Part shown: positions 34,331 through 42,582 of the stretch, piece by piece
Numbering within the stretch: the first letter of the stretch is position 1
Layout: each line of letters opens with the position of its first letter
Assembly: GCA_028874335.1 (NCBI GenBank)
Contig: JAPPJY010000064.1
Span: 1-61,036, forward strand
Source of the DNA: Gemmatimonadota bacterium
Lineage (GTDB): Bacteria > Latescibacterota > UBA2968 > GCA-2709665
DNA length: 61,036 nucleotides
Direction: 5' to 3'
The notes under the pieces: model-generated
The model's database searches: none
Told to the model about the DNA's origin: nothing
Seen by the model: the letters and a program-made list of their open reading frames with translations, nothing else
Program-made: the position numbers and the translations under genes

Positions 34331-35716
34331 ATGACAAATTCACACGACCAACAACTGGCGAAGCGGGTTCTGGAGGGCAGCGAGGCCGCCTTCGTCACCC
34401 TCATCCGACGCTACGAGCGCGTCCTGGCCGGGTTGATCCGTTCCCGTATCGGTTCGGGCGAACAGGTGCGGGACGTGATGCAGGAAACCCTTGTCCACGC
34501 CTGGAGCGGCCTGCGACGGGACACGCCGCGTGATGTGCGTCCGTGGTTGCTGCAGGTCGCCCGCAACCGCTGCCGCGATTACTTCAGATCGCCCCAGCGC
34601 CGCGAACTGTACGTCGGGAGCGAAGTCCTGACGCCGCTGGTCAACCGCAGCGGACTCGCGCAGTCGCGGGAGCGGGAGGCCGCCATGGCTATCCTTGAAG
34701 CCATGGACGAGGTACCCGAACGCGAGCGGGCCGCGCTGCGCGCGTTCTACGTGGACGGTCTGAGCATCGCCGAAATCGCCGCCCGCCACCGCAGTCCCGA
34801 CGGCACGGTCAAGCGGCGTCTCTCGCACGGCCGCGACCGGATCCGAAGAGCCATGGGAATCACCCCAACGAGGAGGAAGACCGACATGAAAGCAAGACAA
34901 CAAGACTTTCCGCGACATCGCCCCGAGATTCGCATTCACCCCAGCGCGGAGAAATCCCTCCGTGTCGATTTCACGGAAATGGCGTGGTGGTTTGTCGTGC
35001 CGGTGGTGGGTGACAGGACCGGATGGGGCATGTACGATCGTATGGACGACCCTGACGAGTCGTGGTGCTTGACTGAAACGGTATGGCTCACGGCCCATCG
35101 TCCTGCGGTGATCCACGGCCGATCATGCGTCGAGGTGGAGGTGGAGGAATTGACGGCCGAAAAGACGCGCCCACAACGAAAGTACTGCATCACAAGGGTA
35201 TGGGGCCACCTGGCCGACGACGAGGTAGAGTGGATCGCCGTGGAATCGACAAAGCCCGACGGCGTGAGTGAACTGGAGACGTTTCTGGACGATAGATTCC
35301 ACGACGACTGGTGGGGTTCACGGCGCGTCGTCGAGGACTGCAAATGCTTGTCCGAACGGGCCGATGGCACCTGGGTCAGACAGCCGGATACACCCGCCTT
35401 CACAGGCGCGGGCGTGTTCGACGTCCACGTCGGCGGGCGTCAGTTCACCTGCCTGCGGGTCATTGACCTCGATCAAAACGCCACTGAGCGTGACAATTTG
35501 ATAGAGGCCTATATCACCCCCGCCGGACGCACCGTGCTGTGCCGTCGTTACAACGGAAGCCGCTGGGGCAAGAAAGACGCCCCGCCGCACAACCAGGGCG
35601 AAACGATGACATGGGAAGAGGACCTGCCGGAAAACGACCGCATCGTCATCGACGGGGTGACCTACGTGCACTGGTACGACAGGTTGTCTGCAGCGGCCTG
35701 CGGAATTGACGATTGA
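34331..35716 (+). CDS. ECF sigma factor with long paralogous C-terminal domain
   Basis: This 461-residue protein starts with an ECF sigma factor (residues 1-180): region 2 LIRRYERVLAGLIRSRIGSG and RDVMQETLVHAWSGLR, region 4 MDEVPERERAALRAFYVDGL and HRSPDGTVKRRLSHGRDRIR. The remaining 275 residues match the stand-alone protein encoded just upstream (AWWFVVPVVGDRTGW, GAGVFDVHVGGRQFTCLRVI, LIEAYITPAGRTVLCRRYNG, DRIVIDGVTYVHWYD). ATG at 34886 inside the frame, nine bases after AGGAGG, could produce the C-terminal domain alone. A start at 34280 overlaps the upstream gene but its GGAGG is only one base away. Confidence 0.85.
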   Translation: MTNSHDQQLAKRVLEGSEAAFVTLIRRYERVLAGLIRSRIGSGEQVRDVMQETLVHAWSGLRRDTPRDVRPWLLQVARNRCRDYFRSPQRRELYVGSEVLTPLVNRSGLAQSREREAAMAILEAMDEVPERERAALRAFYVDGLSIAEIAARHRSPDGTVKRRLSHGRDRIRRAMGITPTRRKTDMKARQQDFPRHRPEIRIHPSAEKSLRVDFTEMAWWFVVPVVGDRTGWGMYDRMDDPDESWCLTETVWLTAHRPAVIHGRSCVEVEVEELTAEKTRPQRKYCITRVWGHLADDEVEWIAVESTKPDGVSELETFLDDRFHDDWWGSRRVVEDCKCLSERADGTWVRQPDTPAFTGAGVFDVHVGGRQFTCLRVIDLDQNATERDNLIEAYITPAGRTVLCRRYNGSRWGKKDAPPHNQGETMTWEEDLPENDRIVIDGVTYVHWYDRLSAAACGIDD

Positions 35717-35743
35717 CGGTCACAACAGGCAGCCCGCGAACGT

Positions 35744-36304
35744 CTATCGCACGCGCCGGTAGGTCATCGTATGAGACATGGTCTGCTTGCCGCCCTCGTA
35801 CATCGTCCAGGTCTGCGACATCTCGTCGGGGCCGTTGAAAGCGATCGAGACTGAATGCATGTGCGACTCGTCGGGCGAATCCAGAGAGCCCTCGACCAGC
35901 TCCAACGCGATCGCCCCGTCGGCGGCCTTTGTCAGGCTCATCTGCGGCTGATTGCCCTTCGCGCAATAGTGGGTCATCCACAGCCTGCCGCCGCGGTCGT
36001 GGTAAACGGAGATCATCTCCTTTGGCGTGTCCGGGAAGTTGCGCTCGACGATGACGCTGCCGTTGGCCGCCACCCGGTACTCCGTTGCAACCGTGGTCAT
36101 CGCGCCCTTCCCGCCCGCGGGCATCGGCATCTCGGACTCCCAGCGTCCGACCAGTGTCTTAATACGCTCGAACTCCGCTGAGCCGACGTGTGCTACGGCA
36201 TGCTTCTCGCCTTTTCCATCCAATTTATCACCGTCTTCCCCGGCAAAGACCGAAAAAGCGATGATGGCGAAGAGGACCGGAAGGGCGAATGTGATCTTTC
36301 TCAT
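35744..36304 (-). CDS. Secreted DUF1579-like protein
   Basis: The 186-residue precursor has a signal peptide (ITFALPVLFAIIAFSVFAGE). The mature part has FERIKTLVGRWESEMPMPAG, TEYRVAANGSVIVERNF, MISVYHDRGGRLWMTHYCAK and TWTMYEGGKQTMSHTMTYRR, a pattern of strands like lipocalin-type DUF1579 proteins. The ATG at 36304 follows GGAG. Function unknown. Confidence 0.78.
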   Translation of the reverse strand: MRKITFALPVLFAIIAFSVFAGEDGDKLDGKGEKHAVAHVGSAEFERIKTLVGRWESEMPMPAGGKGAMTTVATEYRVAANGSVIVERNFPDTPKEMISVYHDRGGRLWMTHYCAKGNQPQMSLTKAADGAIALELVEGSLDSPDESHMHSVSIAFNGPDEMSQTWTMYEGGKQTMSHTMTYRRVR

Positions 36305-36558
36305 TGGGTCACTCCTTTCTGAGGCGTCGGGTGTAACCGTGTGCGCAGCTGCAGCCGTCGACAGATTCCGGCGTTTCCCGAAACGTCCTGATCGGACAAA
36401 GGCAGAAGAGGTCGCTGCACCTGGTCGGGCTGCGGCGGGCGGGCTCCAATACTTCGAATCGTCTGTTTCGGGAGGATAAGGGCGGAACAGCGAAAAGGAT
36501 GGGCGGGTAACAAGACACACAAGATGTTATTTGTAAAGGGAATATGCAAAAAAACTGG

Positions 36559-36630
36559 TGACCCCGAGGGGAGTCGAACCCCCGTTGCCGGGTTGAAAAC
36601 CCGGTGTCCTAACCACTGAACGACGGGGTC
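36559..36630 (-). tRNA. tRNA-Glu (anticodon TTC)
   Basis: On the minus strand the 72-base tRNA has the acceptor GACCCCG/CGGGGTC, a D-arm with AGTGGTTAGGAC, an anticodon stem CCGGG/CCCGG enclosing TTTTCAA (anticodon TTC), and a T-arm with TTCGACT. CCA is encoded directly after it (36558-36556), followed by a run of seven T that may end transcription. Confidence 0.96.
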
Positions 36631-36648
36631 ACCTGATTCGAAGCACGG

Positions 36649-36677
36649 AATTTATAGAAATCGCTGTTCGCTGTCAA
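36649..36677 (-). promoter_or_regulatory. tRNA-Glu promoter
   Basis: On the minus strand, TTGACA (36677-36672) and TAAATT (36654-36649) are separated by 17 bases; the transcript start falls about 12 bases before the tRNA. Confidence 0.7.
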
Positions 36678-36732
36678 GTTAATCATCTCGAAAGCCGCCG
36701 ATCGGGACGCGGCGTTCGTTATGGGAATAAGC

Positions 36733-36761
36733 TTGACATTTCCAGGTGATTATTGTTAATT
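36733..36761 (+). promoter_or_regulatory. Candidate tRNA-Val promoter
   Basis: TTGACA (36733-36738), 17 bases, TTAATT (36756-36761). It gives a leader of about 98 bases before the tRNA, so a nearer promoter is possible. Confidence 0.5.
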
Positions 36762-36865
36762 CAATCACCTTGAAATTCATCTGAATTCCGTATTTTGAAT
36801 CGACGAATTTGCCAGATTCGAGAATAGGGAACACACGTTAAGTGAACCGTCTGATTCCTTCAGGT

Positions 36866-36939
36866 GGGCGATTAGCTCAGATGGTTAGAGCGCTGGTTTC
36901 ACATACCAGAGGTCACTGGTTCGAGTCCAGTATCGCCCA
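36866..36939 (+). tRNA. tRNA-Val (anticodon CAC)
   Basis: The 74-base tRNA has acceptor GGGCGAT/ATCGCCC, D-arm GCTCAGATGGTTAGAGC, anticodon stem CTGGT/ACCAG enclosing TTCACAT (anticodon CAC), variable AGGTC and T-arm ACTGG TTCGAGT CCAGT. CCA is encoded at 36940-36942. Confidence 0.95.
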
Positions 36940-37010
36940 CCATGTACCGAAATGCGAGGTGGCCTCGGCTTGTCCGCATGCGGACCAGGACGGCCGGCAA
37001 ACGTCGGGGT

Positions 37011-37042
37011 GCATCCGTTAATCGGATGCGCCTTTCTTTTTT
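37011..37042 (+). terminator. Terminator after tRNA-Val
   Basis: GCATCCG (37011-37017) pairs with CGGATGC (37023-37029) over a 5-base loop, followed by TTTCTTTTTT. The next gene's ribosome binding site begins immediately after the T-run. Confidence 0.8.
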
Positions 37043-37053
37043 GGAGAAGGTGT

Positions 37054-37767
37054 ATGCAAGAAAGCCTGCTAAGACTTCTAAACCTGCAGCGCATCGATAC
37101 TGAACTGGACAAGCTGAAGAAAGTACAGTCGGATTACCCGGAAGCCATTTCCGACCTGCGCGGAAAGCTGGAAACCGCGAAACAGGCCGTTGACGACAAG
37201 AAGCAGCAGGTGGCTGACCTGGAAAAGGCACGACGCCAGTTGGAGGGAGAACTCGAGACCATACAGGCGGATCTGAAGAAACACCAGGACCGTCTCTATG
37301 AAGTCAAGACAAACCGCGAATACGATGCGCTTCAAATCGAGATCGAAGTCCTGAGGAACCGGGCAGACGAAAACGAGACCATCATCCTTGAGGGCATTGA
37401 GCGATACGATGAACTGAATTCGATGCTGGAGGAGGAAGAGAGCGCGTACAAGGCCCAGGAAGCTGATTTCCTGGGTCAGATCAGGGACCTTCAGAATCGC
37501 CTGGACCTTGTCGACGGCGAGGCCAGCGGCTGGCGCGAGAAACGGATGGCTGCCGAAGAACAGGTTGACAGACCCGTTCTGTCCAATTACGACCGCATCC
37601 GTGGCGTCGTAAGGGACGGCGTCGCCGTGGTGCCAATCGGAAAGGGGTCCTGCGGCGGATGTTTCAGGCAATTGCCTCCCCAACTCCGCGTGGAAGTCAG
37701 GCGTCAGGACAGGATCATCCGCTGCGAGAACTGCGGACGGATCCTGGTGTGGCGGGAAGAAGCCTGA
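37054..37767 (+). CDS. Zinc-ribbon coiled-coil protein (COG1579-like)
   Basis: The 237-residue protein is mostly a long coiled coil (LLNLQRIDTELDKLKKVQSD through EEEESAYKAQEADFLGQIRD) and ends in a four-cysteine zinc ribbon, SCGGCFRQLPP and IRCENCGRILVW. This matches the widespread C4-type zinc-ribbon family (COG1579, zf-RING_7), of uncertain but probably nucleic-acid-related role. GGAGAAGG precedes the ATG. RNase HI follows one base after its stop. Confidence 0.93.
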   Translation: MQESLLRLLNLQRIDTELDKLKKVQSDYPEAISDLRGKLETAKQAVDDKKQQVADLEKARRQLEGELETIQADLKKHQDRLYEVKTNREYDALQIEIEVLRNRADENETIILEGIERYDELNSMLEEEESAYKAQEADFLGQIRDLQNRLDLVDGEASGWREKRMAAEEQVDRPVLSNYDRIRGVVRDGVAVVPIGKGSCGGCFRQLPPQLRVEVRRQDRIIRCENCGRILVWREEA

Positions 37768-37768
37768 C

Positions 37769-38191
37769 GTGGCCGGCAACGATGCGATAACGGTCTACGT
37801 CGACGGCGCCGCAAAGGGCAATCCAGGCCCGGCGGGCATTGGCGTGCGACTGGAGCTCGAAGGCGTGGTTCTGTGTGAACAATCGGAATACATCGGCAAC
37901 GCCACCAACAACGTCGCGGAATACAAGGCGCTCATCTACGCGCTGGAAATCGCGCGGAGGTATCGAATAACACGTGTCATCGCCCTTTCGGACAGCGAAT
38001 TGATGGTCCGGCAGTTGAACGGCGAATACAAGGTGAAGAACGAGAAGCTGTTGCCGCTTTATCGCAGCGCCCGTGATCTCGCCGGTAACTTTGAGGAATT
38101 TCGGATTCGCCACGTCTCGCGGGCGGAAAACAAGCACGCGGACCGTCTCGCGAATCAGGGAATAAAGATCGGTATGAAACGCAAATCGTGA
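37769..38191 (+). CDS. rnhA: Ribonuclease HI family protein
   Basis: This 140-residue protein starts at GTG one base after the previous stop. It has VYVDGAAKGNPGPAGIG (first Asp), NNVAEYKALIYAL (Glu), ALSDSELMVRQLNGEYKV (second Asp) and KHADRLANQ (last Asp), the four acidic residues that cut RNA in RNA-DNA hybrids. It lacks the N-terminal hybrid-binding domain of some homologues and is near the RNase HI type found beside COG1579 genes. Confidence 0.92.
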   Translation: MAGNDAITVYVDGAAKGNPGPAGIGVRLELEGVVLCEQSEYIGNATNNVAEYKALIYALEIARRYRITRVIALSDSELMVRQLNGEYKVKNEKLLPLYRSARDLAGNFEEFRIRHVSRAENKHADRLANQGIKIGMKRKS

Positions 38192-38220
38192 GTCGCCTGC
38201 GGTTCACGAGCCACAGTTAA

Positions 38221-38613
38221 GGCAAGCGGGCCGGATGGCCGCGCCCATGTCAATCCGCTGGTATGGGTGAGGAAAGTCCGAGCTCCACAGGGCAGGATGC
38301 TGGGTAACTCCCAGGCGGGGCAACCCGAAGGAAAGTGCCACAGAGAACAGACCGCCAGCGGGCGAAACCACGGTTTCGTTGCGGGCAAGGGTGAAACGGC
38401 GGGGTAAGAGCCCACCGCGCTCCCGGAGACGGGAGCGGCACGGTAAACCCCATCCGGAGCAAGGCCAAATAGGAGCGGAGAGGCGGCCCGTCTCGTCAAG
38501 ACGCTCGGGTAGGCTGCGTAGAGGCGCCGGGCAACCGGCGTCCCAGATAAATGGCCATCCGTTCGGCGCGCGCAGCGCCGGGCGACAGAACTCGGCTTAC
38601 AGGCCCGCTTGCC
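38221..38613 (+). ncRNA. rnpB: RNase P RNA, bacterial type A
   Basis: The 393-base RNA is bounded by a perfect closing stem GGCAAGCGGGCC (38221-38232) / GGCCCGCTTGCC (38602-38613). Inside are the conserved GAGGAAAGTCCGAGCTCC, CAGGGCAGGATGCTGGGTAA, CACAGAGAACAGACCGCC, AAGGGTGAAACGGCG, GGTAAGAGCCCACCG and ACAGAACTCGGCTTACAGG. This is the catalytic subunit that trims tRNA 5' ends. The apparent protein frames here are shadows. Confidence 0.97.
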
Positions 38614-38620
38614 AGCTTAA

Positions 38621-38782
38621 GAAGCTGTGTTAAAATTCCCAGCGGTCTTCGCGCGGCTGCAAACGCGCCGGTCGGCGTTGGTCAAACCCGCCCGTATACA
38701 GAAATATGGGCGAATTCGCCCGCCTTGACCGACGCGCTTTCGCTCGCGCTCGGGAACGCACCCGGAATTCTAACACAGCTTC
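38621..38782. repeat. Dispersed element with 19-bp inverted ends, copy 1
   Basis: This 162-bp element starts GAAGCTGTGTTAAAATTCC and ends GGAATTCTAACACAGCTTC, which pair with one mismatch. The interior carries GGTCTTCGCGCGGCTGC and CCTTGACCGACGCGC and can fold into a long hairpin. Other copies are at 54577 and 60985. It begins eight bases after rnpB and runs up to pyrF. Confidence 0.8.
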
Positions 38783-38807
38783 TAAGAATCCCGTCCAGGA
38801 GCGACGG

Positions 38808-39632
38808 TTGAGTTTTATTGAAAAATGTCGCCGAGCCGCCAACGCGCGGAACAGCCTGGTTTGCGTGGGCCTGGATCCCGATCCGGAGCGGCTGCCTGCC
38901 CACCTCAACGGTACCGTGGACCCGATTTCAGCGTTTCTCAAGGAGGTCGTTTCCGCCACGTGCGACCTTGTCTGCGCCTACAAACCCAACTTCGGGTTTT
39001 TCGGTGCGCTGGGCGCGGCCGGGTGGCGTAGCCTTGAGGACGTACTCAGCGCGATTCCCGACACCACGCCCGTTGTGCTCGACTTCAAAGCCAACGATAT
39101 CGGCAACAGCGCCCGCCGTTACGCACAGATGGCGTATGATGCGCTGGGCGCGGACGCGGTCACCGTGAATCCCCTCATGGGCTGGGACGCGGTGGCCCCT
39201 TTTCTGGAATACCCGGACGGCTGCGCATTCCTTCTCTGCCTGACGTCCAACCCCGGTTCGACGGACTTCCAGAGGCTGACCACGCGGGACGGTCCATTCT
39301 ATCAGCAGGTCGCCAGAAAAGCGGTCGAGTGGTCCGATTCAGGTCCATGCGGCCTCGTGGTCGGCGCAGCTCACGCTCGGGAACTCGCCACCGTCAGGAG
39401 AATCGCGCCGGAACTGCCTTTCCTGGTCCCCGGCGTCGGCGCCCAGATGGGCGACCCCGGCGACGTGATCCGGTACGGCTCGGACAGGAACGGCGGGGGA
39501 CTGCTTGTCAATACGTCCAGGAGCGTACTCTACGCCTCCCCCGGCCGGGACTTCGCCAACGCCGCCCGGCGCGAGGCCGAATCGCTTCGCGCCGAACTGG
39601 AACGGGAGCGGGCCGCGGCGTCGAGCCCATAG
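38808..39632 (+). CDS. pyrF: Orotidine-5'-phosphate decarboxylase (type 2)
   Basis: This 274-residue enzyme makes UMP in pyrimidine synthesis. SLVCVGLDPDPERLP is the start, VVLDFKANDIGNSARRYAQM contains the active-site Lys and Asp, FLLCLTSNPGSTDFQ and FLVPGVGAQMGD follow; this is the long type 2 form. The TTG at 38808 is chosen because CAGGAG lies upstream. Upstream residues in the open frame come from the dispersed element and are not part of the enzyme. Confidence 0.93.
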   Translation: MSFIEKCRRAANARNSLVCVGLDPDPERLPAHLNGTVDPISAFLKEVVSATCDLVCAYKPNFGFFGALGAAGWRSLEDVLSAIPDTTPVVLDFKANDIGNSARRYAQMAYDALGADAVTVNPLMGWDAVAPFLEYPDGCAFLLCLTSNPGSTDFQRLTTRDGPFYQQVARKAVEWSDSGPCGLVVGAAHARELATVRRIAPELPFLVPGVGAQMGDPGDVIRYGSDRNGGGLLVNTSRSVLYASPGRDFANAARREAESLRAELERERAAASSP

Positions 39633-39666
39633 TTCGAAAACGGCTTCGATTTCAGGAGACTTCGTC

Positions 39667-40482
39667 ATGGGATCCTCGAAATTGACGGAGGAGCAGAAAC
39701 AGCAGTGGTCGATTGACGGATTTATCCTGCTCAAGGGGGTCCTCTCCGCCGAGGAGTCCGGAAATCTGCGGCGTGAGGTGGACCGGCTGCACAGAAGATT
39801 TGTCCTCAACAAGGCCGGCGCAGACCCGAAGTCGGGCCTGGACCGGAGAAACATCCTGCCGGATGGCGACGCCTTCATCCATCTGATGGACCATCCCGCG
39901 GTATTCGACGTCATTCTGGAACTGATGGGACCGTATATACAGCTAAGCATGGCCGAAGCCGTTGTGAGGCCGCCCAATCCGGGCTACAAGGGTTTTATCC
40001 ACACGGACGGGGGCCAGGCCCTTCGGCACATTCGCGTGACCGAAACGAGCTGGCCGCTTCAGATCAAAATACAGTACTTTCTCACTGACGTCAGGAAACC
40101 CGACCGCGGCAATTTCACCATCTTTCCGGGCAGCCACCTGAGGCCCTATCCGGAAGGCGACACGCCCATAACGGCGCAAACGCCGGGTGCGGTGCAGCTT
40201 TGCGCGCAAGCCGGAGACGCGGCGGTCTTCTCCCATGCACTCTGGCACGGCGTGTCCCCCAACCTCTCGAAAAGGTCCCGGAAGACCCTCATCTACTGTT
40301 ACAGCCAGCAATGTTTCCGGACCTTTGACTTTAACGGCCATTCCCCGGAAGTTCTGGCGAAATGTACCCCCAGACAACGCCGTCTGCTGGGAGACCTGGG
40401 CAAAGACTGGCGCCCGGGTGCGTACTTCTACAGTCCGGAAGACCAGGTTGAGATCATCGAACAGAGGTCTGAAGTCGCCTGA
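39667..40482 (+). CDS. Phytanoyl-CoA dioxygenase-like (PhyH) protein
   Basis: This 271-residue protein resembles PhyH-family iron/2-oxoglutarate oxygenases. YKGFIHTDGG gives the HxD pair and ALWHGVSPN the distal His, with RSRKTLIYCYSQQ as a likely 2-oxoglutarate Arg region. WSIDGFILLKGVLSAEES is the usual start. AGGAGA precedes the ATG at 39667. The substrate is unknown; large numbers of PhyH paralogues occur in some uncultured bacterial phyla. Confidence 0.9.
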   Translation: MGSSKLTEEQKQQWSIDGFILLKGVLSAEESGNLRREVDRLHRRFVLNKAGADPKSGLDRRNILPDGDAFIHLMDHPAVFDVILELMGPYIQLSMAEAVVRPPNPGYKGFIHTDGGQALRHIRVTETSWPLQIKIQYFLTDVRKPDRGNFTIFPGSHLRPYPEGDTPITAQTPGAVQLCAQAGDAAVFSHALWHGVSPNLSKRSRKTLIYCYSQQCFRTFDFNGHSPEVLAKCTPRQRRLLGDLGKDWRPGAYFYSPEDQVEIIEQRSEVA

Positions 40483-40674
40483 ACGTCATTCCTCCCCAGC
40501 GCGTTCCGTATCCGCGCCGTCTCCCGCCCGCCTCGTTCCTTCGTCTCCATTACAGAGTCCGTCTTCAGCAGCGGCCGTGTCCGTAAGTATCGCGACGGGA
40601 TTTCGGCGCCCCCGGCCATGCGAGGCAGGTTCTTCACGCCGTCCGTGACCGTCAGCCCGCGGGGATGAACAGAG

Positions 40675-42582
40675 ATGCCGCTGGTTCAACTCGAAAGTGT
40701 CCACAAGGCCTACGGCGCCAACACCGTGCTGAGCGGTCTGACCTGGAAGATCGAAGCGGGCGCCCGCGTCGGTCTGGTCGGGCGAAACGGATGCGGCAAG
40801 ACGACGCTCTTCCACCTCATGACGGGCCGCCTGCACCCGGACCGCGGACGGGTTCACAGGCGACGGAATCTGAACGTGGGGTACCTCGCGCAGGACCCCG
40901 AACTGGAGGAAGGGTGCGCTGTTCTGGCCACCGTGCTCGACGCGTTTTCCGACCTGCTGGACCTGCAGCGCAGGATGGGCGTCCTGGAAGCCCGCCTGGC
41001 CGAAAGCCAGGAACAACCCGGCCTTCTGGAAGAATACGGACGCCTTCAGCATAGCTACGAAGCCCGGCGCGGCTACGAGATCGAGGCCCGCGCGAAGGCC
41101 ATCCTTCACGGGCTGGGTTTCGCCCGGACGGAATTCGAGACCCCGGTTTCACAGCTCAGCGGCGGTCAGAAGAACCGTCTTGCCCTCGCGCGGCTGCTGG
41201 TACGGGAACCGGACCTGCTCCTGCTGGACGAACCCACCAATCACCTTGACCTCGAGGCCATCGAATGGCTGGAAGGTTTCCTGCCCGGCTTCGATGGCGC
41301 CTGCGTGGTCGTCTCCCACGACCGTTATTTTCTGGACCGCACCATCGACCGCATTGTCGAACTCGAGAACGGAGACCTTGCCGGGTACGCGGGCAATTAC
41401 AGCTTCTATGCCGCCGAACGGAAGGAGCGCGTGGCAAGGCGCATCAAGGCCTATGAGCGCCAGCAGGAACACATCCGCAGGACCGAAGACTTTATCCGGC
41501 GCAATATCGCGGGCCAGAAGACCAAACAGGCCCAGAGCCGGAGAAAGGCGCTCGAGAAACTCGAAAGACTCGATCGTCCAATGCGGGACAGGGAGTTCCG
41601 ATTGGAATTCACTTCCGGTGCGCGGGGCGGCAACAGGGTCGCGGAACTCGAGCGGACGTCGAAAGCCTATGGAGAGACGGTCCTCTTTCGGAATCTGGAC
41701 CTGCTTGTCCGGCGGGGCGATCGTCTGGGCATTATCGGACCCAACGGTTCGGGCAAATCCACGCTGCTGAAGCTGCTCGCCGGCCGGGTCGCGCCCGATA
41801 GCGGGACCATCAGGACCGGTTCGAACATCCAGGTGGGGTATTACGACCAGCATCGGGACGAACTTGATCCCGGTCATACGTTGCAGGAGGAAATCTGGTC
41901 GGTCACGCCAGACGCGCCGGCGGGGGAGATCCGCGACGTTCTGGGCGCCTTTCTCTTTTCTGGCGACGACGTCGAGCGCAGAATCGGCAGCCTCAGCGGA
42001 GGCGAGAAGAGCAGGGTGGCCCTGGCCAGGCTCATGCGGTCCGAAACCAATCTCCTGGTCCTGGACGAACCCACCAATCATCTGGACATTCCCTCCCGGG
42101 ACGTTTTGGAGGATGCCCTGAAAGCGTACGAGGGCACGCTCATCGCCGTCTCCCACGATCGCTATTTTCTGAACCTGCTGGTGGACCGGCTGCTCGTATT
42201 CGGGAATGGAGAGTGGGAACTCGTAGAGGGTAATTACGAAACCTGGCAGCGCCGGCGGGCGTCTCGCGAGGAGCCGTCCGGGGCACGGATACGGAAGAAT
42301 GCCTCCCGGAAAGCCGCGTACGAACGCACCCGCGCCGACCGCAGGGCACAGGACAGACGCCGGCGTCGTCTGGAGGGCATCGAAGAAGAGATCCAGGGCC
42401 TCGAGGCGGAACTCGAACGGGTCGATGGGCAACTTGCGCAGGACGACCGTGCGTCCGACTGGGAACACCTTGAGTCCGTTTCCGCTGAACGCCGGCGGAT
42501 TCAGGCCCGGATCGAGGAACGCCTGGCGGCGTGGGAAGTGCTCGAGACGGCGGAAACGGAGGACGAGGAAGAGGTGCAGTGA
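40675..42582 (+). CDS. ABC-F family ATPase
   Basis: This 635-residue protein has two ABC domains and no membrane helices. Domain 1 has GRNGCGKTTL, LSGGQKNRLALARLL and LLLLDEPTNHLDLEA; domain 2 has GPNGSGKSTL, LSGGEKSRVALARLM and LLVLDEPTNHLDIPS. A linker with many Arg and Lys joins them, and a charged coiled coil closes the protein (about residues 530-635). The layout resembles Uup/EttA-like ABC-F proteins that act on ribosomes. Its end overlaps the next gene as GTGA. Confidence 0.95.
   Translation: MPLVQLESVHKAYGANTVLSGLTWKIEAGARVGLVGRNGCGKTTLFHLMTGRLHPDRGRVHRRRNLNVGYLAQDPELEEGCAVLATVLDAFSDLLDLQRRMGVLEARLAESQEQPGLLEEYGRLQHSYEARRGYEIEARAKAILHGLGFARTEFETPVSQLSGGQKNRLALARLLVREPDLLLLDEPTNHLDLEAIEWLEGFLPGFDGACVVVSHDRYFLDRTIDRIVELENGDLAGYAGNYSFYAAERKERVARRIKAYERQQEHIRRTEDFIRRNIAGQKTKQAQSRRKALEKLERLDRPMRDREFRLEFTSGARGGNRVAELERTSKAYGETVLFRNLDLLVRRGDRLGIIGPNGSGKSTLLKLLAGRVAPDSGTIRTGSNIQVGYYDQHRDELDPGHTLQEEIWSVTPDAPAGEIRDVLGAFLFSGDDVERRIGSLSGGEKSRVALARLMRSETNLLVLDEPTNHLDIPSRDVLEDALKAYEGTLIAVSHDRYFLNLLVDRLLVFGNGEWELVEGNYETWQRRRASREEPSGARIRKNASRKAAYERTRADRRAQDRRRRRLEGIEEEIQGLEAELERVDGQLAQDDRASDWEHLESVSAERRRIQARIEERLAAWEVLETAETEDEEEVQ

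Noticed and set aside
38250..38633. Several long frames on both strands
   Set aside because: They lie over the RNase P RNA, whose conserved elements account for the sequence.
38706..38807. N-terminal extension of pyrF, and the similar one before the gene at 54779
   Set aside because: Both extensions derive from the hairpin element and are not part of the enzymes; changes between copies show no excess of silent sites.
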